From JANPPS01 sp965246835 (lineage in GTDB: Bacteria > Pseudomonadota > Alphaproteobacteria > Acetobacterales > Acetobacteraceae), in contig CBDFFQ010000002.1 of the NCBI GenBank assembly GCA_965246835.1, forward strand, positions 372,001 to 436,000: 64,000 nt of DNA, written 5' to 3'. The notes beneath the pieces are model-generated. The model was not told the DNA's origin. It did no database searches and saw only the letters and a program-made list of their open reading frames with translations. The position numbers were made by a program, and so were the translations under genes. Position 1 is the stretch's first letter. Each line of letters opens with the position of its first letter. Shown here one piece after another: positions 7,266 through 15,471 of this stretch.

Positions 7266-9166
7266 AGCGGCTGGTCATCGGCGTGATCGGCCATGTCGAT
7301 CACGGCAAAACCGCCCTGGTGCGCGCGCTGACCGGCACCGAGACCGACCGCCTGCCGGAGGAGCGGCGGCGCGGCATCTCGATCGCGCTCGGCTTCGCAG
7401 TGCTGGCCGTGCCCGGCGGCGAGATCGACCTCGTGGACATGCCCGGCCATGAGCGCTTCGTCCGCACCATGGTCTCGGGCGCCACCGGCATCGGCGCCGC
7501 GCTGCTGGTGGTGGCGGCGAACGAAGGCGTGATGCCGCAAACCCGCGAGCACGTGGCGATCGCCGGATTGCTGGGCGTCAAGCGGGTGCTGGTGGCAGTG
7601 ACCAAGGCGGATTTGGCGGAGCCCGGACCGGCCGGCGTGGCAGCGGCGGCGCTGGCGCGGGACGCTGGGCTGGAGGTCACGGGCATGATGCCGGTCGCGG
7701 CCCTGACCGGGGGCGGGCTGGAAGCGCTGCGGGAGGGTTTGAGCCATCTGCTGGCTGTGGCCGAGCCGCCGGTCGAGACCGGTCTGGCTTTCCTCGCGAT
7801 CGATCGCGCGTTCAGCGTGCCGGGGCACGGCACCGTCGTGACCGGGACGTTGCGGGGCGGGGCGATGGCGGTGGGCGACGCGCTGGAGATCCGGCCCGGT
7901 GGCGTCGCGGTGCGGGTGCGCGGACTGCAGGTGCACAGCGCCAAGGTGACGCGGGCGGCGCCGGGTCAGCGGGTGGCGGTGAATTTGCGCGGCGTGGACG
8001 CTGACACCGTCGGGCGCGGGGTGGCGCTGGCGATGCCGGGCATGGTGGGGGAGGGCGCCTGGCTCAGCGTCATGTTCGATGCAACGGCACCGCTGCGGAA
8101 CGGGGCGGTTCTGCACGTCCTGCTGGGCACCGCGGAGATCGAGGCCCGGTTGCGCCTGCTGGACCGCGACGAGCTGCTGGCCAATGACTCCGCACCGGCC
8201 CAACTGCGCTGCCGCATGCCCGTCAGCATTCCGGCGCGCAGCCGCTTCATCGTTCGCGTGCCCTCCCCGGCGATCACGGTGGGGGGCGGGATGGTGCTCG
8301 ATCCCGACGCTACCAGGCTGCGGCGGCATGCAACCCCGGCGATCGCGTGGCTGCGCGCGCTGGCGGAGGGGACGGACATCGCAGCGCAGGAGCTGGTTCG
8401 GGCGGGTGCGCAAGGGGTCGCGTTGGCGCGGCTGCAGAGATTGACCGGTTTGGCGCCAGACCGGGTGGTGGCGGGGCTGTGCGGCGCGGTTATCGCGGGA
8501 CCGTTGGTCGTGACCACCGGGGCGCTGGCTGAGGTTGAGGCGGCCATTCGCCGCATTCTGCAGGCGGAGCCGGACGGATTGTCGCGGGACGCCCTATCGG
8601 CCCGGCTTCCTGGCGTGTCGGGGGCGGTGCTCGATCACCTGCTCCCATCGTTGCGAGCGCAGCGAAGCGATCCAGGGACCCCTCGTGCTCGCGTCGCCCC
8701 TGGATTGCTTCGCCCAAGCGCTCGCAATGACGGGATCAGGCAGACCAACGGCCGTATCGCCCTGGTGCGGCCGGAGCAGGAGCTGGATCACGCCGTCGCC
8801 GACGCAGCACGGGCCAGCGCACTCGCAGACACCCTGCGCCGCGCCGGGTTGCAGACGCCGGACCCAACAACGCTCGACCACTCCACCAAGCGCACCCTAG
8901 ACCGCCTGGTCCGCGACGGCGTTGTCCTCCGTCTGCATGACAAGGTTCAGAAACGCGAGGTGCTGTTCCACCGGGACGCGGTCGAGGCGGCGCGGCGGGT
9001 GCTGGCGCCGCTGCTCGGCCCGCCCGGGCTGCTGGTGGCGGAGGCCGGGGCGGCACTCGGCGTGTCGCGGAAATATTCGGTGCCGCTGCTGGAATACCTC
9101 GATGCGACCGGCTTCACCCGGCGCGTGGGGGACCGGCGCGTTGCAAGGCAGCCGCCACCGTCATGA
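7262..9166 (+). CDS. selB: Selenocysteine-specific elongation factor
   Basis: 634 residues from a GTG start overlapping the selA stop. The N-terminal EF-Tu-like GTPase shows GHVDHGKTALVRALTG, DMPGHERFV and TKADL; beta-barrel domains follow and the C-terminus is winged-helix modules that read the SECIS hairpin. It delivers selenocysteyl-tRNA(Sec) to UGA codons. About residues 462-490 are encoded by an inserted palindromic repeat that keeps the frame open. The 3' end overlaps the convergent isochorismatase-like gene by 53 bases. Confidence 0.94.
   Translation: MKRLVIGVIGHVDHGKTALVRALTGTETDRLPEERRRGISIALGFAVLAVPGGEIDLVDMPGHERFVRTMVSGATGIGAALLVVAANEGVMPQTREHVAIAGLLGVKRVLVAVTKADLAEPGPAGVAAAALARDAGLEVTGMMPVAALTGGGLEALREGLSHLLAVAEPPVETGLAFLAIDRAFSVPGHGTVVTGTLRGGAMAVGDALEIRPGGVAVRVRGLQVHSAKVTRAAPGQRVAVNLRGVDADTVGRGVALAMPGMVGEGAWLSVMFDATAPLRNGAVLHVLLGTAEIEARLRLLDRDELLANDSAPAQLRCRMPVSIPARSRFIVRVPSPAITVGGGMVLDPDATRLRRHATPAIAWLRALAEGTDIAAQELVRAGAQGVALARLQRLTGLAPDRVVAGLCGAVIAGPLVVTTGALAEVEAAIRRILQAEPDGLSRDALSARLPGVSGAVLDHLLPSLRAQRSDPGTPRARVAPGLLRPSARNDGIRQTNGRIALVRPEQELDHAVADAARASALADTLRRAGLQTPDPTTLDHSTKRTLDRLVRDGVVLRLHDKVQKREVLFHRDAVEAARRVLAPLLGPPGLLVAEAGAALGVSRKYSVPLLEYLDATGFTRRVGDRRVARQPPPS
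8646..8731. repeat. Palindromic repeat inserted in frame inside selB
   Basis: Left arm TTGCGAGCGCAGCGAAGCGA plus TCCAGGG (8651-8677) pairs with the complement of CCCTGGATTGCTTCGCCCAAG plus CGCTCGCAA (8698-8727). Arms, loop and flanks span about 86 bases. This resembles the widespread alphaproteobacterial repeats that read as HCERSEAIQ in one frame, a frame present here too. In the selB frame it reads as RAQRSDPG ... LLRPSARNDG and lies in the winged-helix region. Confidence 0.85.
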
Positions 9167-9716
9167 TCCGCGCCACCGGGCGCAGCGCCACGATCGCGGT
9201 CCCGTGTGTGCCGACATCGAACGCGGCGCAGCCATCCTCCAGCACGGTCACGTCGAGATCCCGCACATGCGCGTCCCGCACGGTGCTGGACACCCCGCCA
9301 TTGGTCACGATCCCCGCCACCAGCAGCCGCCGGATGCCCGCGCGGGCCAGCACCCATTCCAGCCGGGTCTGGTAGAAGGCCGAGAACGCGATCTTTTCCA
9401 CGGACAAGTCGGCCGGGCCGAGCTCGTCCACGAGCGCATGCCCCCATGACCCCGGCGCGAAGTCCCCCCGGCGCAGGAAGGGCCGGGCAGCAGCCAAATG
9501 GGGCGAGATGAACGGTTCGCCTGCCCGCCCCGGCACCAGCGTGAAATGCGTCGAGACGATCCATCCACCCGCCGCCCGGACCGCCCGCACGAGCGGCGCC
9601 AGCCGGGCCGGCAGCGCGGCGATCTCCTCAGCACCGGTGCCCCCGCGGGCATAGGCGCCATCCGGATGCAGGAAATCGTTCTGCAGATCGCAAAGGAGCA
9701 GCGCCGTGTCGTTCAT
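9114..9716 (-). CDS. Isochorismatase-family (cysteine hydrolase-like) protein
   Basis: 200 residues starting MNDTALLLCDLQNDFLHPDG. This carries the family aspartate (CDLQNDF); the lysine in VEKIAFSAFYQT and the TNGGVSSTVRDAHVRD segment follow. Nicotinamidases have a nucleophilic cysteine at the second G of TNGG, so this member lacks it, as true isochorismatases do. Substrate unknown. Start chosen at MNDTALL rather than five codons upstream because it matches the family. Divergent from leuC, and its 3' end overlaps selB. Confidence 0.82.
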   Translation of the reverse strand: MNDTALLLCDLQNDFLHPDGAYARGGTGAEEIAALPARLAPLVRAVRAAGGWIVSTHFTLVPGRAGEPFISPHLAAARPFLRRGDFAPGSWGHALVDELGPADLSVEKIAFSAFYQTRLEWVLARAGIRRLLVAGIVTNGGVSSTVRDAHVRDLDVTVLEDGCAAFDVGTHGTAIVALRPVARIMTVAAALQRAGPPRAG

Positions 9717-9779
9717 GGGCAAAGCCCGCACGCTACCCCGCCGCTTGTCAATCGCGGCCGGGATGCCGACACTCCGGGC

Positions 9780-11144
9780 ATGGACCGGACGCTATTCGCA
9801 AAAATCTGGGACGCGCACGCCGTTGCTTCGCGGGAGGATGGCGCCACGCTGCTGGCGATCGATCGGCACTACCTGCACGAAGGCAGCTTCCATTCCTTCG
9901 GCATGCTGGACCATTCCGGCCGCCGCCTCCGCCGGCCGGAGCTGACCTTTGCCGTGAGCGACCATTACGCGCCGAGCGACCGCGCCAACCCGGACCGGGA
10001 GCTCGCTGCCATGGCGACGCAACTGCGTGACAATGCCGGGCGGCATGGCATTCGCCTGTTCGATCTGGGCGAAGCGCAGCAGGGGATCGTGCACGTCGCG
10101 ATGCCGGAGCAGGGGCTGACCCTCCCGGGCCTCACCATCGTCTGTGGCGACAGCCATACCAGCACGCATGGGGCGTTCGGCGCACTGGCCTTTGGGATCG
10201 GCGCCAGCGAGGTAAGCCATGTGCTGGCGACGCAGACGCTCTGGCAGCAGCGGCCGCGCACGATGCGGGTCACGGTCACGGGCACGCTCTCCTCGCATGT
10301 CACGGCCAAGGACCTCATCCTGGCGCTGATCGGCACGATCGGGGCCGGTGGCGCCACGGGCCATGTCATCGAATACGCGGGCCCGGCGATCGAGGCGCTC
10401 TCGATGGAGGGGCGCATGACCGTCTGCAACATGAGCATCGAGGCGGGCGCCCGCGCCGGGCTGGTGGCGCCGGACGGGGCCACGGTCGCGTGGCTTGCGG
10501 GCCGGCCCTACGCCCCTGCGGAGGCACCGCCGGCCTGGCGGGAGCTTCGCTCCGACCCGGATGCCGTGTTCGATCGGGAAGTGACGCTCGACGGCGCCGC
10601 CGTGGCCCCGACCGTCACGTGGGGCACCAGTCCCGAGACCGCGCTGCCCATCGGCGCCCGCGTGCCCGACCCCGCAAACGAGCCCGACCCCGCCCGCCGT
10701 GCCGATCTCACCGCCCAGCTCGCCTACATGGATTTGGCGCCCGGCACGAAGCTCGATGGCCTGAAGATGGACCGCGTGTTCATCGGCAGCTGCACCAATG
10801 GCCGGCTGCCGGACCTCGAGGCGGCGGCGTCGGTGATGCGGGGACGCCGGGCCGTGCTGCCGGGCCTGGTGGTGCCGGGGTCCGAGGCGGTGCGGCAGGC
10901 GGCGGAGGCGGCGGGGCTGGATCGGGTGTTCACGGATGCCGGGCTGCGATGGGGCGCGCCGGGATGCAGCATGTGCGTGGGCATGAACGGAGACCTGGTG
11001 CCACCGGGAGAGCGTTGCGCCAGCACCAGCAACCGCAACTTCCCGGGACGCCAGGGCAAGGGCGCGCGCACGCATTTGATGTCCCCCGCGATGGCCGCCG
11101 CCGCGGCACTCACGGGCCGCCTGACGGATGTGCGGACCCTATGA
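9780..11144 (+). CDS. leuC: 3-isopropylmalate dehydratase-type large subunit
   Basis: 454 residues of the aconitase superfamily. It shows VCGDSHTSTHGAFGALAFG, the first cluster cysteine in FIGSCTNGR and the other two in GAPGCSMC, which together hold a [4Fe-4S] cluster. It should isomerise 2- and 3-isopropylmalate or a close analogue with the small subunit encoded next (ATGA overlap). The N-terminal region HYLHEGSFHSFGML differs from the usual HLVHEVTSPQAF segment of leucine-pathway LeuC, so a related hydroxy-acid dehydratase such as a methylmalate type is possible. Confidence 0.85.
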   Translation: MDRTLFAKIWDAHAVASREDGATLLAIDRHYLHEGSFHSFGMLDHSGRRLRRPELTFAVSDHYAPSDRANPDRELAAMATQLRDNAGRHGIRLFDLGEAQQGIVHVAMPEQGLTLPGLTIVCGDSHTSTHGAFGALAFGIGASEVSHVLATQTLWQQRPRTMRVTVTGTLSSHVTAKDLILALIGTIGAGGATGHVIEYAGPAIEALSMEGRMTVCNMSIEAGARAGLVAPDGATVAWLAGRPYAPAEAPPAWRELRSDPDAVFDREVTLDGAAVAPTVTWGTSPETALPIGARVPDPANEPDPARRADLTAQLAYMDLAPGTKLDGLKMDRVFIGSCTNGRLPDLEAAASVMRGRRAVLPGLVVPGSEAVRQAAEAAGLDRVFTDAGLRWGAPGCSMCVGMNGDLVPPGERCASTSNRNFPGRQGKGARTHLMSPAMAAAAALTGRLTDVRTL

Positions 11145-11701
11145 CGCCGTTCACCGTGGTGACCGGCCGGGCTGCGTTGGTGCCGGACGCCAATATCGAC
11201 ACGGACCAGATCATCCCGGCGCGCTTCCTGCGCGAGCCGCGCTCTGCCGGGTATCAAAACTTCCTGTTTGCCGACGCCCTGGCGTGGCGCGACGCAGTGC
11301 AGGGCGCAGCGATCCTGCTGGCCGGCGCCAATTTCGGTTGCGGTTCCTCGCGGGAGGGGGCGGTGTATGCGCTGGTGGATGCCGGCATCCGATGCGTGAT
11401 CGCCCCCAGCTTCGGGGACATTTTTGCGGGCAACGCGGCGCAGAACGGCCTGCTGCTGCTGACGAGCGACGAGCCGCTCCGGCCCGGCCCGATGACGATC
11501 GACCTGCCGGACCAATGCATCCTGGCCGGCAACGCCCGGCATGATTTTGCCATCGAGCCGTTCCGCAAACGCCGCCTGCTGGAGGGTCTGGACGATATCG
11601 GCCTCATCCTCACGCTCTCGGACCAGATCGCCGCGTGGGACCGGGCGGATCGGGCGGCCAGGCCCTGGGTCAGCCCCGCTGCCGCAGGGCGAACAGCATG
11701 A
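11141..11701 (+). CDS. leuD: 3-isopropylmalate dehydratase-type small subunit
   Basis: 186 residues, the usual size. Family features are DANIDTDQIIPARFL near residue 20, ANFGCGSSREGAVYAL, and IAPSFGDIFAGNAAQNGLLL. It forms the swivel domain that completes the active site of the large subunit encoded just upstream. The ATG overlaps the leuC stop by 4 bases. The last 32 bases overlap a convergent membrane-protein gene. Confidence 0.88.
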   Translation: MTPFTVVTGRAALVPDANIDTDQIIPARFLREPRSAGYQNFLFADALAWRDAVQGAAILLAGANFGCGSSREGAVYALVDAGIRCVIAPSFGDIFAGNAAQNGLLLLTSDEPLRPGPMTIDLPDQCILAGNARHDFAIEPFRKRRLLEGLDDIGLILTLSDQIAAWDRADRAARPWVSPAAAGRTA

Positions 11702-12071
11702 TGCCCATGCCGAGCCCGCCCGCCAGCAGCGTCACCACGCCCACCATCAGCCGGATGCGATAGGCAACGCTGGCACCCTCCCGCGCCGTCTCGGCCTGCA
11801 CGCGGATGCGGGCAGCCGCCACGCGGTCGGCAAGGGCGCCCGGCCCGGCGAGCACGGCATCCGCCTGGTCGGCCAAGGCGGGGCGCAGCGCCGCGAGCCG
11901 GGCCGGCGCGTCGGCCGCTTGGCTCGCGGCCACCACCTCGTCCAGCACGGCCAGCCGGGCCATGCCGCGTTCGTAGGGGATCAGCGGGCCGTAGCTGGCG
12001 AACAGGCCCGTGAGCCCCACGACGGCGAAGCACATCCCGAGAAAGGCGGTCCAGGTCAGGCGATCACGCAT
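11670..12071 (-). CDS. Small two-helix membrane protein, unknown function
   Basis: 133 residues. Two hydrophobic segments, at about residues 6-24 and 108-127, flank an alanine- and arginine-rich helical region that could form a coiled coil in the periplasm. The layout resembles sensory or cell-envelope helper proteins, but I recognise no family. Start taken at MRDRLTWTAF; an upstream in-frame methionine would add 13 residues overlapping the divergent cupin gene. It diverges from that gene and converges on leuD. Confidence 0.6.
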   Translation of the reverse strand: MRDRLTWTAFLGMCFAVVGLTGLFASYGPLIPYERGMARLAVLDEVVAASQAADAPARLAALRPALADQADAVLAGPGALADRVAAARIRVQAETAREGASVAYRIRLMVGVVTLLAGGLGMGIMLFALRQRG

Positions 12072-12108
12072 TTTGGCCTCCGGCATCGGAGCGGTGTATG
12101 GTCCCGCC

Positions 12109-12432
12109 ATGGAAAAAAGTCCCTACCTGTTCCGCACGAACGACCAGTCCGTGACAGAAACGCCGGGGTTGCTGGTGCGGGAGGCCATGACGCCGTTCGG
12201 GATCGCCCTGCGCTACCAGGAGCGGGCGCCATGCGGACCGTCAGGGCATTGGTGCGAGACGGGGCATAGCGTGTTCGTGCTGTCGGGCGTGCTGCGGTAT
12301 CGCTTCGACACGCACGAAATCGAGGCCGGGCCCGGCGACATGCTGCACATCCCGGCGGGCCCCGCGCATCGGCATCAACCGAGCGTGCCGGGGCCAGAGA
12401 CGGCGCGGTATGTATTGACGGAGTTCGGGTAA
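12109..12432 (+). CDS. Cupin-domain protein
   Basis: 107 residues forming a single cupin barrel. The two motifs are recognisable: SGHWCETGHSVFVLSGVLRY and, later, IEAGPGDMLHIPAGPAHRHQ. Small cupins of this kind bind a metal or small ligand and are often isomerases or sensors. The function here is not predictable. The gene diverges from the small membrane-protein gene with a 37-base gap. Confidence 0.75.
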   Translation: MEKSPYLFRTNDQSVTETPGLLVREAMTPFGIALRYQERAPCGPSGHWCETGHSVFVLSGVLRYRFDTHEIEAGPGDMLHIPAGPAHRHQPSVPGPETARYVLTEFG

Positions 12433-12440
12433 GGGGCGGG

Positions 12441-12540
12441 GGACAAGCTCAGGACGGCGGCAATCACTATCGAGAGGCCCGAACCACCATTCCGCTTGCC
12501 CTGAGCCTGTCGAAGGGTCACCGACGAAAGGGTGGTCTCA
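12441..12540. repeat. Intergenic repeat of the CTCAGG/CCTGAG type
   Basis: GACAAGCTCAGGACGG at 12442-12457 is the inverted partner of CCCTGAGCCTGTCGAAGGG at 12499-12517, and CCACC/GGTGG pairs flank the second copy. The sequence resembles a repeat seen between genes in many GC-rich alphaproteobacteria. It fills much of the gap between the cupin gene and rpmJ; the rest of that gap (to 12653) should hold the rpmJ promoter. Confidence 0.6.
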
Positions 12541-12653
12541 ACCGTCTCTCTCCCAGACCGCCTAACCTTGACACCCCCACCCACCCTGGGTAACTCCCCG
12601 CCCTCTCGTTCTCCTCCGTCCATCCCAGGCGCCTGCGCCGCAAAGGTCGTATC

Positions 12654-12779
12654 ATGAAGATCCGCAACAGCCTGAAATCGGCCAAGCTCCGCGATAAGGA
12701 TTGCCGCGTGGTGCGCCGTCACGGCCGCGTCTACGTCATCAACAAGAAGAACCCGCGCATGAAGGCCCGCCAAGGCTAG
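12654..12779 (+). CDS. rpmJ: 50S ribosomal protein L36, zinc-independent type
   Basis: 41 residues: MKIRNSLKSAKLRDKDCRVV, then basic residues ending NKKNPRMKARQG. This is the L36 variant that lacks the four-ligand zinc knuckle; it has one cysteine (C17). Stand-alone copies of this kind often serve as the only or the zinc-starvation L36. It stands alone between a repeat and glcD. Confidence 0.93.
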   Translation: MKIRNSLKSAKLRDKDCRVVRRHGRVYVINKKNPRMKARQG

Positions 12780-12841
12780 GCACGCGCCTTGCCGTCCCTT
12801 GGTTGCGGCTCCATGTTGAGCTGAACCAGGAGGACGTCGCG

Positions 12842-14278
12842 ATGATCGCTCAACCTGCGCCGAAGCCGGATGTGATGGCGCGCCGGGATGAGATCGTGGC
12901 CGGGTTGCGAAATCTGGTCGCGCCCAGCGGGTTGATCAGTGAGGCCTTGCGCCTCAAGCCCTATGAGACCGACGGTCTGCCGGCCTATCGCCAGATGCCG
13001 CTCGCGGTGGTGCTGCCGGAAACGACCGAGGAGGTCGCCGCCGTGCTGCGCTTCTGCCACCGGAATGGCGTGCGCGTGATCCCGCGGGGCGCCGGCACCA
13101 GCCTGTCGGGCGGCGCGCTGCCGATGGCGGACAGTGTCGTCGTGGGCCTGATGCGCATGAACCGCATCCTCGATATCGACTACGCGGACCGTGCCGCCAC
13201 CGTGCAGGCCGGGGTCACCAATATCGGCATCACGCAGGCCGTGTCGTCCGAGGGCTTTTTCTACGCGCCGGACCCGTCGAGTCAGCTCGCCTGCATGATC
13301 GGCGGCAATATCGGCATGAACTCGGGCGGCGCGCACTGCCTGAAATACGGCGTGACGGTCAACAACCTGCTGGGCCTCAAGATCGTCACCATCGAGGGCG
13401 AGGTGATCGATTTGGGCGGCGCCCATCTGGACGCCGCCGGGTATGACTGGCTGGGCCTGATGACGGGGTCCGAGGGCATGCTGGCGATGGTGACGGAAGT
13501 GACCGTCCGCATCCTGCGTGCGCCGGAGGGGGCGCGGGCGATGCTGGTGGCGTTCGATGCGAACGAGACGGCGGGCCGCGCCGTGGATGCGATCATCGGC
13601 TCCGGTATCATCCCGGTCGCGCTCGAATACATGGACCGCCCGGCGATCCACGCCTGCGAAGCCTTCGCCCATGCCGGCTACCCGCTCGATGCGGAGGCGC
13701 TGCTGATCATCGAGGTCGAGGGCAGCACCGCCGAGCAGGACGAGCTGCTGGCCAAGATCTCGGCGCTGTGCGAGCCGTTCGCGCCCATCAGCCTGCGCGT
13801 CAGCCAGTCGGTCGAAGAAAGCGTCGCGATCTGGAAGGGCCGCAAGGGCGCATTCGGCGCCGTGGGCCGCATCAGCCCGGATTATCTGTGCATGGACGGC
13901 ACGATCCCCACGGGCCAGCTCCCGTTCGTGCTGCGCCGGATTAACGAGATGTCGGCGCAATACGGCCTGGGCGTCGCCAACATCTTCCATGCCGGGGACG
14001 GCAACCTGCACCCGCTGATCATGTTCGACGCCAATTTGCCCGGCGATTTCGACAAGGCGGAGAAATTCGGCGCCGACGTGCTGCGCCTGTGTGTCGAGGT
14101 CGGCGGCTGCCTCACGGGGGAGCATGGCGTCGGCGTGGAGAAGCGGGACCTGATGGGCGTGCAGTTCACGGAGATCGAGCTGGCGCAGCAACGCCGCCTC
14201 AAATCCGCCTTCGACCCGGCCTGGCTCCTCAACCCCGGCAAGGTTTTTCCATTGCTGGACGAGCCCGTTGCCGCTTGA
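12842..14278 (+). CDS. glcD: Glycolate oxidase subunit GlcD (FAD-linked)
   Basis: 478 residues of the FAD-linked oxidase/lactate dehydrogenase family. The FAD domain shows RGAGTSLSGGALP and ACMIGGNIGMNSGGAHCLKY; the C-terminal domain has FHAGDGNLHPLI and GCLTGEHGVGVEKR. With GlcE and GlcF it oxidises glycolate to glyoxylate. A strong AGGAGG precedes the ATG. The stop overlaps the glcE start by 11 bases, starting a glcDEF operon. Confidence 0.93.
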   Translation: MIAQPAPKPDVMARRDEIVAGLRNLVAPSGLISEALRLKPYETDGLPAYRQMPLAVVLPETTEEVAAVLRFCHRNGVRVIPRGAGTSLSGGALPMADSVVVGLMRMNRILDIDYADRAATVQAGVTNIGITQAVSSEGFFYAPDPSSQLACMIGGNIGMNSGGAHCLKYGVTVNNLLGLKIVTIEGEVIDLGGAHLDAAGYDWLGLMTGSEGMLAMVTEVTVRILRAPEGARAMLVAFDANETAGRAVDAIIGSGIIPVALEYMDRPAIHACEAFAHAGYPLDAEALLIIEVEGSTAEQDELLAKISALCEPFAPISLRVSQSVEESVAIWKGRKGAFGAVGRISPDYLCMDGTIPTGQLPFVLRRINEMSAQYGLGVANIFHAGDGNLHPLIMFDANLPGDFDKAEKFGADVLRLCVEVGGCLTGEHGVGVEKRDLMGVQFTEIELAQQRRLKSAFDPAWLLNPGKVFPLLDEPVAA

Positions 14279-15464
14279 CGGCACACTGACGCCCACGGAC
14301 GAAGCCGGGGTCATCGAGGCCGTCCTGGCCGCCAACGCCGCCCGCGCGCCGATCCTGGTGCAGGGCCGCGGCACCAAGGCCGGCATGCTGCGCCCAGTGC
14401 AGGCGGCGCAGAGCCTCAGCACGCGGGGGCTGCAAGGCATCACGCTGCATGCGCCGCAGGAGCTGATCGTCTCCGCCCGCGCCGGCACCACGGTCCCGGA
14501 CCTCGAAGCCAAGCTGGCGGAGGGCGGGCAGTGGATCGTGTCGGAGCCGCCCGACCTCTCGGCATTGATGGGCCCGGGCGTCGCCACGATCGGCGGCGTG
14601 GTGGCGACCAATCTGTCCGGCCCCCGCCGGGTGGCCTGGGGCGCCACGCGGGACCACGTCATGGGCCTGCGCGCCGTGAATGGCGCCGGCGAGCTGATCC
14701 GCTGCGGCGGGCGCGTGCTGAAGAACGTGACCGGGCTCGACATGTGCAAGCTGCTGACCGGCAGCTACGGCACGCTCGGCATCATCACCGAGGTCACGCT
14801 GAAGGTGCTGCCGGCGGCGGAGAGCACGGGTTCCTTGATGCTGCTGGGCCTCGATCCCGTCCGCGGCGTCGCGGCGCTGTCGGCGGCCCTGGGCTCGCCC
14901 TATGGCGTGTCGGGCGCCGCCTGGTTGCCCGCGGAGGCAGCCGAACGGGTGCCGGCGCTGGCCGGGCAGGGGTCCGTGACGCTGGTGCGGATTGAAGACT
15001 TCACCGCGAGCGTCGCCTACCGTCTGGGCCGCCTGGTCACCGACCTCACGCCGTTTGGCCCGGCGCATCTGTTGGACGACGCCACCAGCCGCGCCGCCTG
15101 GCGCGCGATTCGGGACGCGGTGCCGCTGCGGGCCGAACCGGCTGACGCAGTTTGGCGCCTCTCGGTCCGGCCATCTGCCGGGCCGGAAGCGGTGGCGGCG
15201 ATCGAGGCCATGGGCGCGCGCTGCTACCTGGATTGGGGCGGCGGGCTCGTATGGGTCGCGGGCTCGCCGTCGCTGCATGACGAGGTTTGTCGTGCGGCCG
15301 GGCGGGGCACGTGGATGGTGGTGCGGGCGCCGGAGCCGATGCGCGCCGCGGTCGCCGTGGTGCCGCCCGAGGCCGCGGCGCTGGCGGCCATCACGCGCCG
15401 GGTCAAGGCGGCGATGGACCCCCTCGGCATCCTCAATCCTGGCCGCCTCTACGCGGGCCTGTAG
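14268..15464 (+). CDS. glcE: Glycolate oxidase subunit GlcE (FAD-binding)
   Basis: 398 residues from a TTG start inside the end of glcD; no later start keeps the N-terminal helix. FAD-binding sequences include VQGRGTKAGM, SEPPDLSALMGPGVATIGG and TGSYGTLGIITEVTLKV. The C-terminus MDPLGILNPGRLY is typical. GlcE is the second flavin-binding subunit of the three-part glycolate oxidase. It is followed after 7 bases by glcF. Confidence 0.92.
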   Translation: MPLDGTLTPTDEAGVIEAVLAANAARAPILVQGRGTKAGMLRPVQAAQSLSTRGLQGITLHAPQELIVSARAGTTVPDLEAKLAEGGQWIVSEPPDLSALMGPGVATIGGVVATNLSGPRRVAWGATRDHVMGLRAVNGAGELIRCGGRVLKNVTGLDMCKLLTGSYGTLGIITEVTLKVLPAAESTGSLMLLGLDPVRGVAALSAALGSPYGVSGAAWLPAEAAERVPALAGQGSVTLVRIEDFTASVAYRLGRLVTDLTPFGPAHLLDDATSRAAWRAIRDAVPLRAEPADAVWRLSVRPSAGPEAVAAIEAMGARCYLDWGGGLVWVAGSPSLHDEVCRAAGRGTWMVVRAPEPMRAAVAVVPPEAAALAAITRRVKAAMDPLGILNPGRLYAGL

Positions 15465-15471
15465 GCACCTT

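Noticed and set aside
12776..14749. 657-codon open frame antisense to glcD
   Set aside because: Low-complexity Arg/His/Ala-rich product without motifs; glcD on the other strand is a clear family member.
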